This document shows, one piece after another, positions 7,765 to 16,691 of a DNA stretch of 64,000 nucleotides; the stretch's first letter is position 1; every line of letters starts with the position of its first letter. This DNA is from Saprospiraceae bacterium. GTDB taxonomy: Bacteria > Bacteroidota > Bacteroidia > Chitinophagales > Saprospiraceae. The DNA lies in assembly GCA_026993525.1 (NCBI GenBank), contig JALWSS010000219.1, forward strand, positions 1 to 64,000, in the 5' to 3' direction. The notes under the pieces are model-generated. The model searched no databases. It saw only the letters and a list, made by a program, of their open reading frames with translations, and was not told where the DNA came from. Position numbers and translations under genes: made by a program.

Positions 7765-9270
7765 ATGAAACGGAATTATTTGATCACAGGATTGATCGCT
7801 TTCGCCATCACACTTCTCACGGTTGGGGTTTACCATCTCACTGTTGGCGGAAGCGGAAAAGTGTTGAAAGTAGAACATATTGACGGCTCGCCGGCTACGC
7901 AGGCGGTTTATACCCTCGACGAAGATGGCAATGTTATTCCCCTGGATTTCACCCGTGTAGCTGAAAAGGTGATGGACGGTGTGGTTCACATCCGTTCGGT
8001 TCAGACCAACCCCATTGGCAACCGGCAACAAATGGAAGACCCCTTCAAAGACCTTTTCAGGGATTCACCTTTTGAGGACTTCTTTGGCCCGCGCTTCAGG
8101 TATCAGCGTCCGTCCGAACCGGAAGTAAGGGTTGGCTCGGGCAGTGGTGTCATCATCAGCACTGACGGGTACATCGTCACCAACAATCACGTCATTGCTG
8201 ACGCAGATGATATCGAGGTAACCCTTCATGACAACCGCAAATTCAAGGCAACGGTAGTGGGCACTGACCCCACCACTGATGTGGCGGTCATTCAAATCAA
8301 AGCCGACGAGCTTCACGCCATTCCTTTTGCCAACAGCGATGAGGTGCGGGTAGGAGAATGGGTAATGGCCGTTGGCAACCCCTTCAACCTCACTTCTACG
8401 GTTACCGCCGGCATCGTCAGTGCCAAAGCCCGCAACATCAACATCCTCCGGGAACAATACGCTGTGGAGAGCTTCATCCAGACCGATGCAGCCATCAATC
8501 CCGGCAACAGTGGCGGCGCACTTGTCAACCTCAATGGTGCCCTCATTGGCATCAACACGGCCATTGCCAGCCCCACGGGCGCCTACTCCGGTTACGGTTT
8601 TGCCGTGCCCAGCAACATTGTCAGCAAGGTTGTTGAAGACCTGATGAAATACGGCGTGGTGCAAAGAGGTGTGCTGGGTGTCATGATCCGAAATGTTGAC
8701 GGCACATTGGCAAAGGAAAAAGACCTCAGCATCAACAACGGGGCGTACGTTGACAGCCTGCTGGAGAACAGCGCTGCCGGTGCCGCCGGGATCAAGCCTG
8801 GCGATGTGATCATCGAGGTGGATGGCAATAAGATCGAAAATTCACCCAGGTTGCAGGAGATCATCGCCCGGCACCGGCCCGGCGACAAAGTCAATGTCAA
8901 GGTGCTTCGCAACGGCAAGGAAAAAAGCTTCGAAGTAACCCTCAGCAACCGCAAGGGCAAAGTGGCTTTGGTGAAAAAAGAGCACGCCGATGTCTTGAGT
9001 GTGCTTGGCGCTGAGTTTGAGACCCTTGACAAAGACACCGCCCGGAAATTAGACATCGCCGGTGGCGTGAAAGTGACCGAACTGTACGCCGGAAAATTGC
9101 GCAAGTACACCACCATGCGGCCCGGATTCATCATCACCAAAGTGAATGACAAACCCGTTGCCAGTGTTGACGAACTGGCTAAAGCACTCAAAGACAAGAA
9201 AGGCGGCGTACTCCTGGAAGGTGTTTACGAAGACATCCCGGGAACCTACTATTACGCATTCGGCATGTAA
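7765..9270 (+). CDS. HtrA/Deg-family periplasmic serine protease with two PDZ domains
   Basis: A 501-residue envelope quality-control protease and chaperone. An N-terminal signal anchor (residues 7-25) is followed by a trypsin-like domain with a complete triad: His142 (VTNNHVIADAD), Asp172 (TTDVAVIQI) and Ser249 (NPGNSGGALVN). Two PDZ domains follow (about 290-390 and 405-500), as in DegP/DegQ. The linker before the protease (DPFKDLFRDSPFEDFFG) is the Phe-rich segment common in this family. It follows the chaperonin operon after a terminator, so it is probably an independent transcript in the same stress-response neighbourhood. Confidence 0.94.
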   Translation: MKRNYLITGLIAFAITLLTVGVYHLTVGGSGKVLKVEHIDGSPATQAVYTLDEDGNVIPLDFTRVAEKVMDGVVHIRSVQTNPIGNRQQMEDPFKDLFRDSPFEDFFGPRFRYQRPSEPEVRVGSGSGVIISTDGYIVTNNHVIADADDIEVTLHDNRKFKATVVGTDPTTDVAVIQIKADELHAIPFANSDEVRVGEWVMAVGNPFNLTSTVTAGIVSAKARNINILREQYAVESFIQTDAAINPGNSGGALVNLNGALIGINTAIASPTGAYSGYGFAVPSNIVSKVVEDLMKYGVVQRGVLGVMIRNVDGTLAKEKDLSINNGAYVDSLLENSAAGAAGIKPGDVIIEVDGNKIENSPRLQEIIARHRPGDKVNVKVLRNGKEKSFEVTLSNRKGKVALVKKEHADVLSVLGAEFETLDKDTARKLDIAGGVKVTELYAGKLRKYTTMRPGFIITKVNDKPVASVDELAKALKDKKGGVLLEGVYEDIPGTYYYAFGM

Positions 9271-9319
9271 GCTGGAATATGTCTTTCGCTTCGCAACGGA
9301 TGCGGTGGCGATCAGCCCT

Positions 9320-9364
9320 GAGGCGGCCTGCGGCACAATTGTGACCGTGGGCCGCCTCTTTTTT
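9320..9364 (+). terminator. Intrinsic terminator of the HtrA gene
   Basis: Stem GAGGCGGCC / GGCCGCCTC (9320-9328 and 9350-9358), with the inner palindrome CACAATTGTG, followed by six T. It lies 50 bp after the stop codon. Confidence 0.8.
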
Positions 9365-9616
9365 GGGGCTTTGTCTGCCAACTCTTTCAATTAATGCTTC
9401 TGGCCGAAAATCGAATTTCCTCATTGTGGGCGTGTTTGTTGATTCGCTTAAACGTCAAATAATTGCCTGCAAAACGAGCGCATTGCCGAACAAGATTTTA
9501 CGCGCTTCGGCTGGCGCCAATAGAGTGCAAACAGGGCGCACATTGCTGTCTAAGTTGTTGATTTACAATGAGGAAGGAGATCGGTGATGCCGCATTAAAA
9601 AATGCAAAGACAGCTT

Positions 9617-9646
9617 TTTGAAAAAAGACCGGATTACATACCTTTG
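9617..9646 (+). promoter_or_regulatory. Bacteroidota-type promoter for the atp operon
   Basis: TTTG (9617-9620), 18 bp, then TACCTTTG (9639-9646) fits the -33 TTTG / -7 TAnnTTTG pattern of the Bacteroidota primary sigma factor. It lies 133 bp upstream of atpB. The rest of the 415-bp gap between the protease terminator and atpB shows no gene; it holds one CCTTCGGTAAA (9698-9708) and one CCTTCGGCAAA-type copy (9728-9738). Confidence 0.55.
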
Positions 9647-9779
9647 CGCGGCTTTTTCAGAGGGGTGTTTAGTGCCCCGGGATTTTATCCTTTTTTGCCT
9701 TCGGTAAAAAGCGAGCTTCAGGCATTTTTTGCCGAAGGAAATAAAGCAGGAAAATTCGCTGCATAAAAGATAACCGAAT

Positions 9780-11033
9780 ATGCGCCAATACGTTCTGACG
9801 CTGCTGTTAGCTTCCATGTTTGCCTTAGTGTCCTTCGGGCAAGAACACAACGGTGAACAAAGCCACGATGAAAATGCCACTGAAGAAACCCACCACGAGG
9901 AAGCCTGTGGTGAACATGGCAAAGAACCTTTCAATCCCGGCGCAACGGCATTCCACCACATTTCCGACCAGAACATTTACAACATCGGGCCTTTTCACTT
10001 TCCACTGCCTTGCATTCTCTACAGCCCGGAGCAGGGCTGGTCGGTGTTTTCCTCCGGTGTTTTTCATGCGGATGCGCACGGCAACGGCCATTATGCCATG
10101 GACCGCTACGTGCTGGTTGAGGGCAGGGTGAGAAGGGTTGTTGCGGATGATTTCCCGATGGGTAAAGTGGAGCTGGAAGGCCATCCGTTTTTCAAAAAAG
10201 TTGAGCAGAAAGACGGAAAGCCAATAGAACTGGCCCACGTTTGCTACGGGGGCAGCCAATATGCCGCAGACAACCCCAGCACTGCCGATGGCGGCCTTTT
10301 CGGCGGGGGCGTCACTTCCTTTTACGATTTCTCCATCACCAAGAATGTGGTTACCATGTTCCTGGTATTCTTCCTGATGGCCTGGCTGTTCATCACGGTG
10401 GCCAATGCCTATAAAAAGCGTGACGGAATGGCTCCCAAAGGAATTCAATCCTTCATAGAGCCGATATTCCTTTTTATACAGGACGAAGTGGCCAAGCCAT
10501 TTCTGGGGCACAAATGGGAGCGCTTTACGCCGTTTCTGATGTCCTTGTTCTTCTTTATTTTAGGACTCAACCTGTTCGGGCAAATACCTTTTCTGGGTGG
10601 CAGCAACGTAACCGGCAACCTGGCAGTGACCATGGTGCTGGCCATCATCACTTTCTTCGTCGTAAACTTCCACGGCAACAAGCATTACTGGGAGCACATC
10701 TTCTGGATGCCCGGCGTGCCGGCCTGGGTCAAGACGATTCTTACGCCGGTTGAGTTCCTCGGTTTGTTCATCAAGCCTATGACGCTCATGCTTCGTCTTT
10801 TTGCCAATATCACTGCGGGCCACATGGTGGTGATCATATTTGTGGGACTGATCTTTCTTTTTGGAAAGTCGGGAGAGTTGGCTGGTGCCAGTTATGGTAC
10901 TGCTGTAGGATCTACCTTGCTCACCATGTTTATGATGAGCATAGAGTTGTTGGTGGCCTTCATTCAGGCCTTTGTATTTACCATCCTCACGGCCTCTTAC
11001 ATCGGAGCGGCCACTGAGGAAGCGCACCATTGA
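9780..11033 (+). CDS. atpB: ATP synthase F0 subunit a, with secreted N-terminal extension
   Basis: A 417-residue proton-channel subunit of the ATP synthase. The channel domain (about 190-412) contains the essential arginine in LMLRLFANITAGH (Arg339) and the final helices with IELLVAFIQAFVFTILTASY. Before it sits a signal peptide (residues 1-20) and about 165 extra residues rich in His and acidic residues (HSD-, EETHHEEACGEH-type), ending in a glycine-rich linker. E. coli subunit a has 271 residues; extended forms like this are typical of Bacteroidota. First gene of the operon, preceded by a good promoter. Confidence 0.93.
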   Translation: MRQYVLTLLLASMFALVSFGQEHNGEQSHDENATEETHHEEACGEHGKEPFNPGATAFHHISDQNIYNIGPFHFPLPCILYSPEQGWSVFSSGVFHADAHGNGHYAMDRYVLVEGRVRRVVADDFPMGKVELEGHPFFKKVEQKDGKPIELAHVCYGGSQYAADNPSTADGGLFGGGVTSFYDFSITKNVVTMFLVFFLMAWLFITVANAYKKRDGMAPKGIQSFIEPIFLFIQDEVAKPFLGHKWERFTPFLMSLFFFILGLNLFGQIPFLGGSNVTGNLAVTMVLAIITFFVVNFHGNKHYWEHIFWMPGVPAWVKTILTPVEFLGLFIKPMTLMLRLFANITAGHMVVIIFVGLIFLFGKSGELAGASYGTAVGSTLLTMFMMSIELLVAFIQAFVFTILTASYIGAATEEAHH

Positions 11034-11081
11034 TAAACAGCGAATGCCCCGGTGCTTGCACCGGACATTCTTCATTGATAA

Positions 11082-11315
<234 letters not shown>

Positions 11316-11420
11316 TCCATACTGCAAGAGAAAGACAGGCTACGGGACGGTTGGTCTCCGGGCCTGTTTCTTCAAAATCAAAACTGAAAGCCAGGGGCTT
11401 AACAAATAACCATCGGTACC

Positions 11421-11933
11421 ATGATTTTTCTCGCTGATTTTTCTGTTATCAAACCCGATTTCGGGCTGTTGTTCTGGACCACGGTCATCTTCATCTTGTT
11501 CTGGGTCATCATTGGCAAATTTGCCTTTCGCCCCATCATGGAAGGCTTGAAAAAGCGCGAACGGGACATCCAGAACTCTTTGGACGAAGCCAAACGCGCC
11601 CGGGAAGAAATGGCCAAAATGAAGGCTGAGAATGAGGAGCTTTTGGCAAAAGCCCGGGAAGAACGTGCCCAAATCCTGAAAGAAGCCAAAGAGGCCAAAG
11701 ACCGCCTCATTGCCGAAGCAAAGGAACAGGCAAAGGACGAAGCCAAAAAGATCGTGGCCAATGCCAAAGAGCAGATCGAAAACCAAAAGATGGCTGCCAT
11801 TGTGGAATTGAAAAACCAGGTCGGCAAATTGTCTTTGGAAATTGCCGAAAAGGTGATCAGGAAGCAACTGGAAGGCGACAAGCAACAGGAAGCCTTTGTT
11901 GAAGATTTGGTTAAGGACCTCAAATTGAACTAA
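11421..11933 (+). CDS. atpF: ATP synthase F0 subunit b
   Basis: A 170-residue peripheral-stalk subunit. One N-terminal membrane helix (FGLLFWTTVIFILFWVIIGKF, near residues 12-33) is followed by a long charged coiled coil of Ala, Lys and Glu (residues 38-150) and a C-terminal dimerisation region. Standard length and operon position after atpE. Confidence 0.94.
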   Translation: MIFLADFSVIKPDFGLLFWTTVIFILFWVIIGKFAFRPIMEGLKKRERDIQNSLDEAKRAREEMAKMKAENEELLAKAREERAQILKEAKEAKDRLIAEAKEQAKDEAKKIVANAKEQIENQKMAAIVELKNQVGKLSLEIAEKVIRKQLEGDKQQEAFVEDLVKDLKLN

Positions 11934-11991
11934 TGTATCAGGGTTTCAGAGCGGGTTGCTTGCCCGTCTGATTCACCACCATTCATAGCTT

Positions 11992-12561
11992 ATGAGTGCT
12001 CACAGAATAGCCACGCGATACGCTAAGTCGCTGATTGAAGTTGCCAATGAACAGGGCAAGCTCGACCGGGTTTTGGAAGACATCCAATCCTTTGGCCAGC
12101 TCTGTGCTGTACGCGATTTTTACCTTCTTGTCAAGAGCCCCATCATCAAGGCTGACAAGAAGAAGAAAATCCTGGATTCACTGTTGGGTGAAAAGTTTGA
12201 TGAACTCACCATGAGCTTCATTCACATTTTGCTTCGCAAAGGCCGCGAAGCTTATTTGTCGGAAATCGCACAGGAATTTATCCTGGAATACAAAAAGCTC
12301 AGGCACATCACCACCGTGAAGGTGACCACTGCCGTCGAACTGAGTGAGAAGGCCCTGGAGGCACTTCGTAAAAAACTGGCTGCAAGTGGTATTACCGACG
12401 GTGAAATTGAACTCGAGACAAAGGTGAATCCCAAATTGATCGGTGGCCTGACCATTGAGTTCGATGGCAAGAAGTACGATTCAAGTGTAGCTCGCAAACT
12501 GGATGAGCTGCACAAACAGTTTGAAGACAACCTTTACATTTCGCAAATCATAGCATCTTAA
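11992..12561 (+). CDS. atpH: ATP synthase F1 subunit delta
   Basis: A 189-residue stalk subunit that links F1 to subunit b. The N-terminal helical domain begins HRIATRYAKSLIEVANEQGKL, the typical OSCP/delta opening. The C-terminal part carries the signature NPKLIGGLTIEFDGKKYDSSVARKLDEL. Its start is 58 bp after atpF. Confidence 0.94.
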   Translation: MSAHRIATRYAKSLIEVANEQGKLDRVLEDIQSFGQLCAVRDFYLLVKSPIIKADKKKKILDSLLGEKFDELTMSFIHILLRKGREAYLSEIAQEFILEYKKLRHITTVKVTTAVELSEKALEALRKKLAASGITDGEIELETKVNPKLIGGLTIEFDGKKYDSSVARKLDELHKQFEDNLYISQIIAS

Positions 12562-12636
12562 AAGTGGTTTAACTGTGGGCGCAGGGTGTACCCATCCTGC
12601 ATCCACGCTTAACCATCCACGCAAAATTTTCATACA

Positions 12637-14226
12637 ATGATCGACGTCAAACCTGATGAAATATCCGCGATACTGAAAAAGCAACTGTCAGGCTTCGACG
12701 CCGCCACCGAGCTGGAAGAGGTGGGTACGGTGTTGCAGGTCGGTGACGGTATCGCCCGTGTCTATGGCCTCAACAATGCCCAGGCCGGTGAACTTGTCGA
12801 GTTCGAAACCGGCGTGAAGGCCGTTGTACTCAACCTCGAGGAAGACAACGTAGGTGTTGTACTCATGGGCCCCGGCGACCACATCCACGAAGGCTCAACC
12901 GTGCGCCGCACCGGTAAGATCGCCTCCATCGAAGTCGGTGAGGAGATGATCGGCCGGGTGGTGAACCCACTGGGTGAACCCATTGACGGTAAAGGCCCCA
13001 TCGGTGGCAAGAAATACACCATGCCCATCGAGCGCAAAGCACCGGGTGTAATTTACCGCCAGCCGGTGAACGAACCGCTCCAAACCGGTATCAAAGCCAT
13101 TGACTCCATGATCCCCATCGGACGTGGACAACGCGAGCTCATCATCGGTGACCGCCAAACCGGCAAGACGGCCATCGCCATTGACACCATCATCAACCAG
13201 AAAGAATTCTACGAGCGCGGTGAGCCTGTTTTCTGCATCTATGTGGCTTCAGGCCAGAAAGCGTCCACAGTGGCCAACGTGGCCAAAACACTGGAAGATG
13301 CCGGTGCCCTCGATTATACCATCATCGTTTCGGCTTCTGCTGCCGACCCGGCACCGCTGGTGTTCTTTGCACCTTATGCAGGGGCTGCCATCGGCGAGTA
13401 TTTCCGCGACACCGGCCGGCCCGCGCTGATCGTTTATGACGACCTCTCAAAGCAGGCTGTTGCCTACCGTGAGGTGTCATTGCTGCTGCGTCGTCCTCCG
13501 GGGCGTGAGGCCTATCCGGGTGACATCTTCTACCTGCACTCACGCCTGCTCGAGCGTGCTGCCAAGGTCATCAACAACGATGAAATTGCACAGCAGATGA
13601 ACGACCTGCCCGAAAGCCTCAAAGAGGCCGGCATCGTGAAAGGCGGTGGTTCCCTCACCGCACTTCCGATCATCGAAACACAGGCCGGTGACGTTTCTGC
13701 CTACATTCCGACGAACGTAATCTCCATTACCGACGGTCAGATATTCCTCGAGTCCAACCTCTTTAACGCCGGTATCCGCCCTGCCATCAACGTAGGTATC
13801 TCAGTGAGCCGGGTAGGTGGTTCGGCACAGATCAAGTCCATGAAGAAAGTGGCCGGTACCCTGAAAATTGACCAGGCCCAGTACCGTGAGTTGGAGGCTT
13901 TTGCCAAATTCGGTTCTGACCTCGACGCCGCCACCCTTGCCGTAATTGAAAAAGGTAAGCGCAATGTGGAGATACTCAAACAGCCTCAGTACTCGCCGGT
14001 TAGTGTAGAAAAACAGGTAGCCATCATTTACCTCGGTACCAAAGGCTTGCTCAAAGACGTACCAGTGAACAAGGTGAAGGAGTTTGAAGAATTGTTCCTG
14101 CTGAAGCTGGAGCAGCTCCATCCTGAAACCCTGCTTTCGATCAAATCAGGAAAACTGACTGACGAGGATACCGCCACCCTTGAAAAGCTGGCAGGTGAAC
14201 TTGCAGTCCAGTTCAGCAAAGCATAA
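12637..14226 (+). CDS. atpA: ATP synthase F1 subunit alpha
   Basis: A 529-residue non-catalytic nucleotide-binding subunit. Walker A is GDRQTGKT (residues 171-178). The family segment [17 protein letters not shown] near residue 385 is intact, as is the N-terminal [11 protein letters not shown] that contacts delta. The 75-bp gap after atpH holds no other gene. Confidence 0.97.
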   Translation: MIDVKPDEISAILKKQLSGFDAATELEEVGTVLQVGDGIARVYGLNNAQAGELVEFETGVKAVVLNLEEDNVGVVLMGPGDHIHEGSTVRRTGKIASIEVGEEMIGRVVNPLGEPIDGKGPIGGKKYTMPIERKAPGVIYRQPVNEPLQTGIKAIDSMIPIGRGQRELIIGDRQTGKTAIAIDTIINQKEFYERGEPVFCIYVASGQKASTVANVAKTLEDAGALDYTIIVSASAADPAPLVFFAPYAGAAIGEYFRDTGRPALIVYDDLSKQAVAYREVSLLLRRPPGREAYPGDIFYLHSRLLERAAKVINNDEIAQQMNDLPESLKEAGIVKGGGSLTALPIIETQAGDVSAYIPTNVISITDGQIFLESNLFNAGIRPAINVGISVSRVGGSAQIKSMKKVAGTLKIDQAQYRELEAFAKFGSDLDAATLAVIEKGKRNVEILKQPQYSPVSVEKQVAIIYLGTKGLLKDVPVNKVKEFEELFLLKLEQLHPETLLSIKSGKLTDEDTATLEKLAGELAVQFSKA

Positions 14227-14325
14227 AGACCAATGTGCCTGAGGCGTTCCGGGTGAGAGTCCGGAACGCCGAAAGCGCATGGTAGGATTCCGCCGGCAGG
14301 CGGTAAAAGAAACACAAAATAAAGC

Positions 14326-15216
14326 ATGGCAAATCTCAAAGCAGTACGGGAGCGCATCAAGTCGGTGCAAAACACCCAGCAGATCACCAAAGCCATGAAA
14401 ATGGTGTCTGCGGCCAAGTTGCGCCGGGCTCAGGGAGCCATTCAGCAAATGCGCCCTTATGCCAACAAGCTCAACGAAATGCTCCGCAACATCCTGACCA
14501 ACCTGGGTGGCAATGCGGATACCTCCTTCGGTAAAGAAAGGCCGGTGAAGAAAGCCTGCGTGGTGGTTGTTACCTCCAACAGGGGCTTGTGCGGCGCCTT
14601 CAATACCAATGTGATCAAGGCTGCCGTCAAAACCATTCATCACAAGTACGGCGAGGTTTACAAAGAAGGCAACCTGACCGTTCTGCCCATCGGCAAGAAA
14701 GGCTATGAGTTTTTTGCGAAGCACTACAAGGGTGTGCCAATGATCGCCGATTATGTAGAGCTGTTCTCTGACCTGAGTTTCGACAATGTGTCGCAAGTTT
14801 CGCAGTTGTTGATGGATGCCTTTGCCAAAGAGGAGTTCGATGCCGTGGATGTGGCTTACGGCCGTTTCAAAAATGCGGCTACCCAGTACCCCGAATGCGA
14901 GCAATGGCTGCCTGTGCCCAAAGCCGAGACGCTTGAAAGCAACGGCAGCAAAGCCGACTACATTTTCGAACCCGACATGGAGTCTTTGCTGGAAACACTG
15001 ATACCCAGCATCCTTCAGACCACTTTCCACAAGTACCTGCTCGACACCCACGCCAGCGAACACGGCGCCCGTATGACTGCCATGGACAAGGCCACCGAAA
15101 ACGCACAGGATCTGTTGAAAGACCTCAAACTGACTTACAACAAAGCCCGTCAGGAGGCCATCACCGGCGAAATCCTCGAGATCGTAAGTGGTGCCGCAGC
15201 CCTGGAAGGTGCATGA
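14326..15216 (+). CDS. atpG: ATP synthase F1 subunit gamma
   Basis: A 296-residue central rotor shaft. The N-terminal helix (MANLKAVRERIKSVQNTQQITKAMKMVSAAKLRRAQ) and the C-terminal helix (ARMTAMDKATENAQDLLKDL...YNKARQEAITGEI) are the conserved antiparallel coiled coil. The Rossmann-like middle includes SNRGLCGAFNTN. Last gene of this operon; two hairpins follow. atpD and atpC are not downstream. Confidence 0.96.
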   Translation: MANLKAVRERIKSVQNTQQITKAMKMVSAAKLRRAQGAIQQMRPYANKLNEMLRNILTNLGGNADTSFGKERPVKKACVVVVTSNRGLCGAFNTNVIKAAVKTIHHKYGEVYKEGNLTVLPIGKKGYEFFAKHYKGVPMIADYVELFSDLSFDNVSQVSQLLMDAFAKEEFDAVDVAYGRFKNAATQYPECEQWLPVPKAETLESNGSKADYIFEPDMESLLETLIPSILQTTFHKYLLDTHASEHGARMTAMDKATENAQDLLKDLKLTYNKARQEAITGEILEIVSGAAALEGA

Positions 15217-15223
15217 TTTTTAC

Positions 15224-15250
15224 GCTCAGCAACCTCTTGCTGAGCTGTTT
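15224..15250 (+). terminator. First terminator after atpG
   Basis: A 9-bp stem GCTCAGCAA / TTGCTGAGC with a CCTC loop, followed by TGTTTT, beginning 8 bp after the atpG stop. Confidence 0.7.
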
Positions 15251-15281
15251 TCGATAAGCATTAAGACAAAACGGAATGATT

Positions 15282-15310
15282 GGCCCGGCAGCAATGCCGG
15301 GCCTTTTTTT
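15282..15310 (+). terminator. Second terminator after atpG
   Basis: Stem GGCCCGGC / GCCGGGCC with loop AGCAAT, directly followed by seven T. Strong intrinsic terminator in tandem with the preceding hairpin. Confidence 0.85.
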
Positions 15311-15832
15311 GTTAGGGATGGGGGAAGAGGGATGAGGGATGATCCCGAAACAAGTTCGGGACTGCCCTGTCGGGGTGGACAAACGGGCTGGTGGTGGACA
15401 GGGTTATGAAGGTTGTCGTTGGGTGGCAGTTGGATGTGTTTGGGGGGAATGCCCTGCAAAACTCCGGTATAACGCTGTGGCTAATTGAGGCTGGAAGTGT
15501 ACCCGGCAGTCTTCCTTTTGCAAAGAGAAAAAGTTTTTGTTGAGGAATATCCGGCTTGTTTTGGGCAGTATCATTTTCATCCATTCGCCATTTCCGATCC
15601 CTGATCAATCATTTTCGACTAAGCCGACCGTTTTCCTCTTCTCCATGTGTTTTCCGGGGTTGCAATTGCGTAATAAGGGTGCTGTCTTAAAGGCACAGCA
15701 CCGATTTTGCAACAAATTTTACAAGGATTGCAACAAGTGTGAAAGCGGGCAGGGTGGAAGTGTACCCACATTTGCAGGGTCAAGCGGATGAATGCCATCC
15801 GGATATTTACAACCTTTTAAACCTTTTGTACC
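15311..15832. other. Gene-free spacer with dispersed short repeats
   Basis: No convincing gene. It contains GGGATGA heptamers, the hairpin TCCCGAA-ACAAG-TTCGGGA at 15343-15361, and a stretch at about 15372-15412 (GGACAAACGGGCTG through GGGTTATGAAGG) that recurs in diverged form near 60830-60890. Confidence 0.6.
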
Positions 15833-16588
15833 ATGAAAAGCTATCATTTTGTGCTTTCGCTGATCCTGCTTGCCGGCCTCACTGCCTGCAAAAAGGACGA
15901 CCCTGAAATTCAAACCGAATTCAAAGGCGACCAGGTTTCGATTGGTGATGGCCATGCCTGGGCCTTTGTTCGCACCGACGAGCAGCAAACCCCTGTAGCT
16001 ATAGGATTGCAGATCGAAGAGGCAGCACTTTCAAATCTGCCGACAGGCAGTCCTCACGGCGACGAGTTTGTGCTTACACTTCCCGGTGAGATCAATGTTC
16101 CGCCCTACAACCACATTACCCTTGACTGGAATGAACACGGCCACGACCCAATGGGGGTGTACGACCTTCCACATTTTGACATGCACTTTTACTTCATGTC
16201 AATGACTGCCCGCGACGCAATAGGACCATTTGATACAATCGAGTTCAACAAGCCCCTTCCCGCAGAATATCTCGCCCCAATGTACCTGGAAACACCGGGC
16301 GGCGTACCGCGCATGGGCGCCCACATCATTGATCTCCTGTCACCTGAAATTGCCGGCACAGGTACGTTTACCCATACGTTTATTTATGGTAAATACAACG
16401 GCGAGCTGAATTTTCTGGAACCCATGATCGCCATGTCTTTTCTGCAATCAAAAGCATCAGTGAACGCAGAAATCCGACAGCCGCAGGCATGGCAACGGAG
16501 CGGGTATTACCCGACACGTTACACGGTGGATTTTGACGAAGCGGCGGGGGTTTACACCATTCTGCTGACAGATTTACAGGAGAAATAG
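15833..16588 (+). CDS. Lipoprotein, TTHB210/DUF5602-like
   Basis: A 251-residue putative lipoprotein: signal peptide with lipobox LTAC (Cys19), then a charged KKDD linker. The middle has WNEHGHDPMGVYDLPHFDMHFYFM, a His/Asp-rich motif I associate with the TTHB210-like (DUF5602) family, and later TFTHTFIYGKYNGELNFLEPMI. These two motifs are the basis for the family call, made from memory. The function is unknown; the clustered His and Asp residues suggest metal binding. It is a single gene, 103 bp before the histidine kinase, and could be under its control. Confidence 0.65.
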   Translation: MKSYHFVLSLILLAGLTACKKDDPEIQTEFKGDQVSIGDGHAWAFVRTDEQQTPVAIGLQIEEAALSNLPTGSPHGDEFVLTLPGEINVPPYNHITLDWNEHGHDPMGVYDLPHFDMHFYFMSMTARDAIGPFDTIEFNKPLPAEYLAPMYLETPGGVPRMGAHIIDLLSPEIAGTGTFTHTFIYGKYNGELNFLEPMIAMSFLQSKASVNAEIRQPQAWQRSGYYPTRYTVDFDEAAGVYTILLTDLQEK

Positions 16589-16691
16589 TATATTGGACTT
16601 GTTTGAGTATGCAGTGGCCGCCAACCACTGCATATTATTTGTTTGTTTTCCGGAGTAAACGACCGGAGGCAGGTCTTTCAATTCAACGTTT

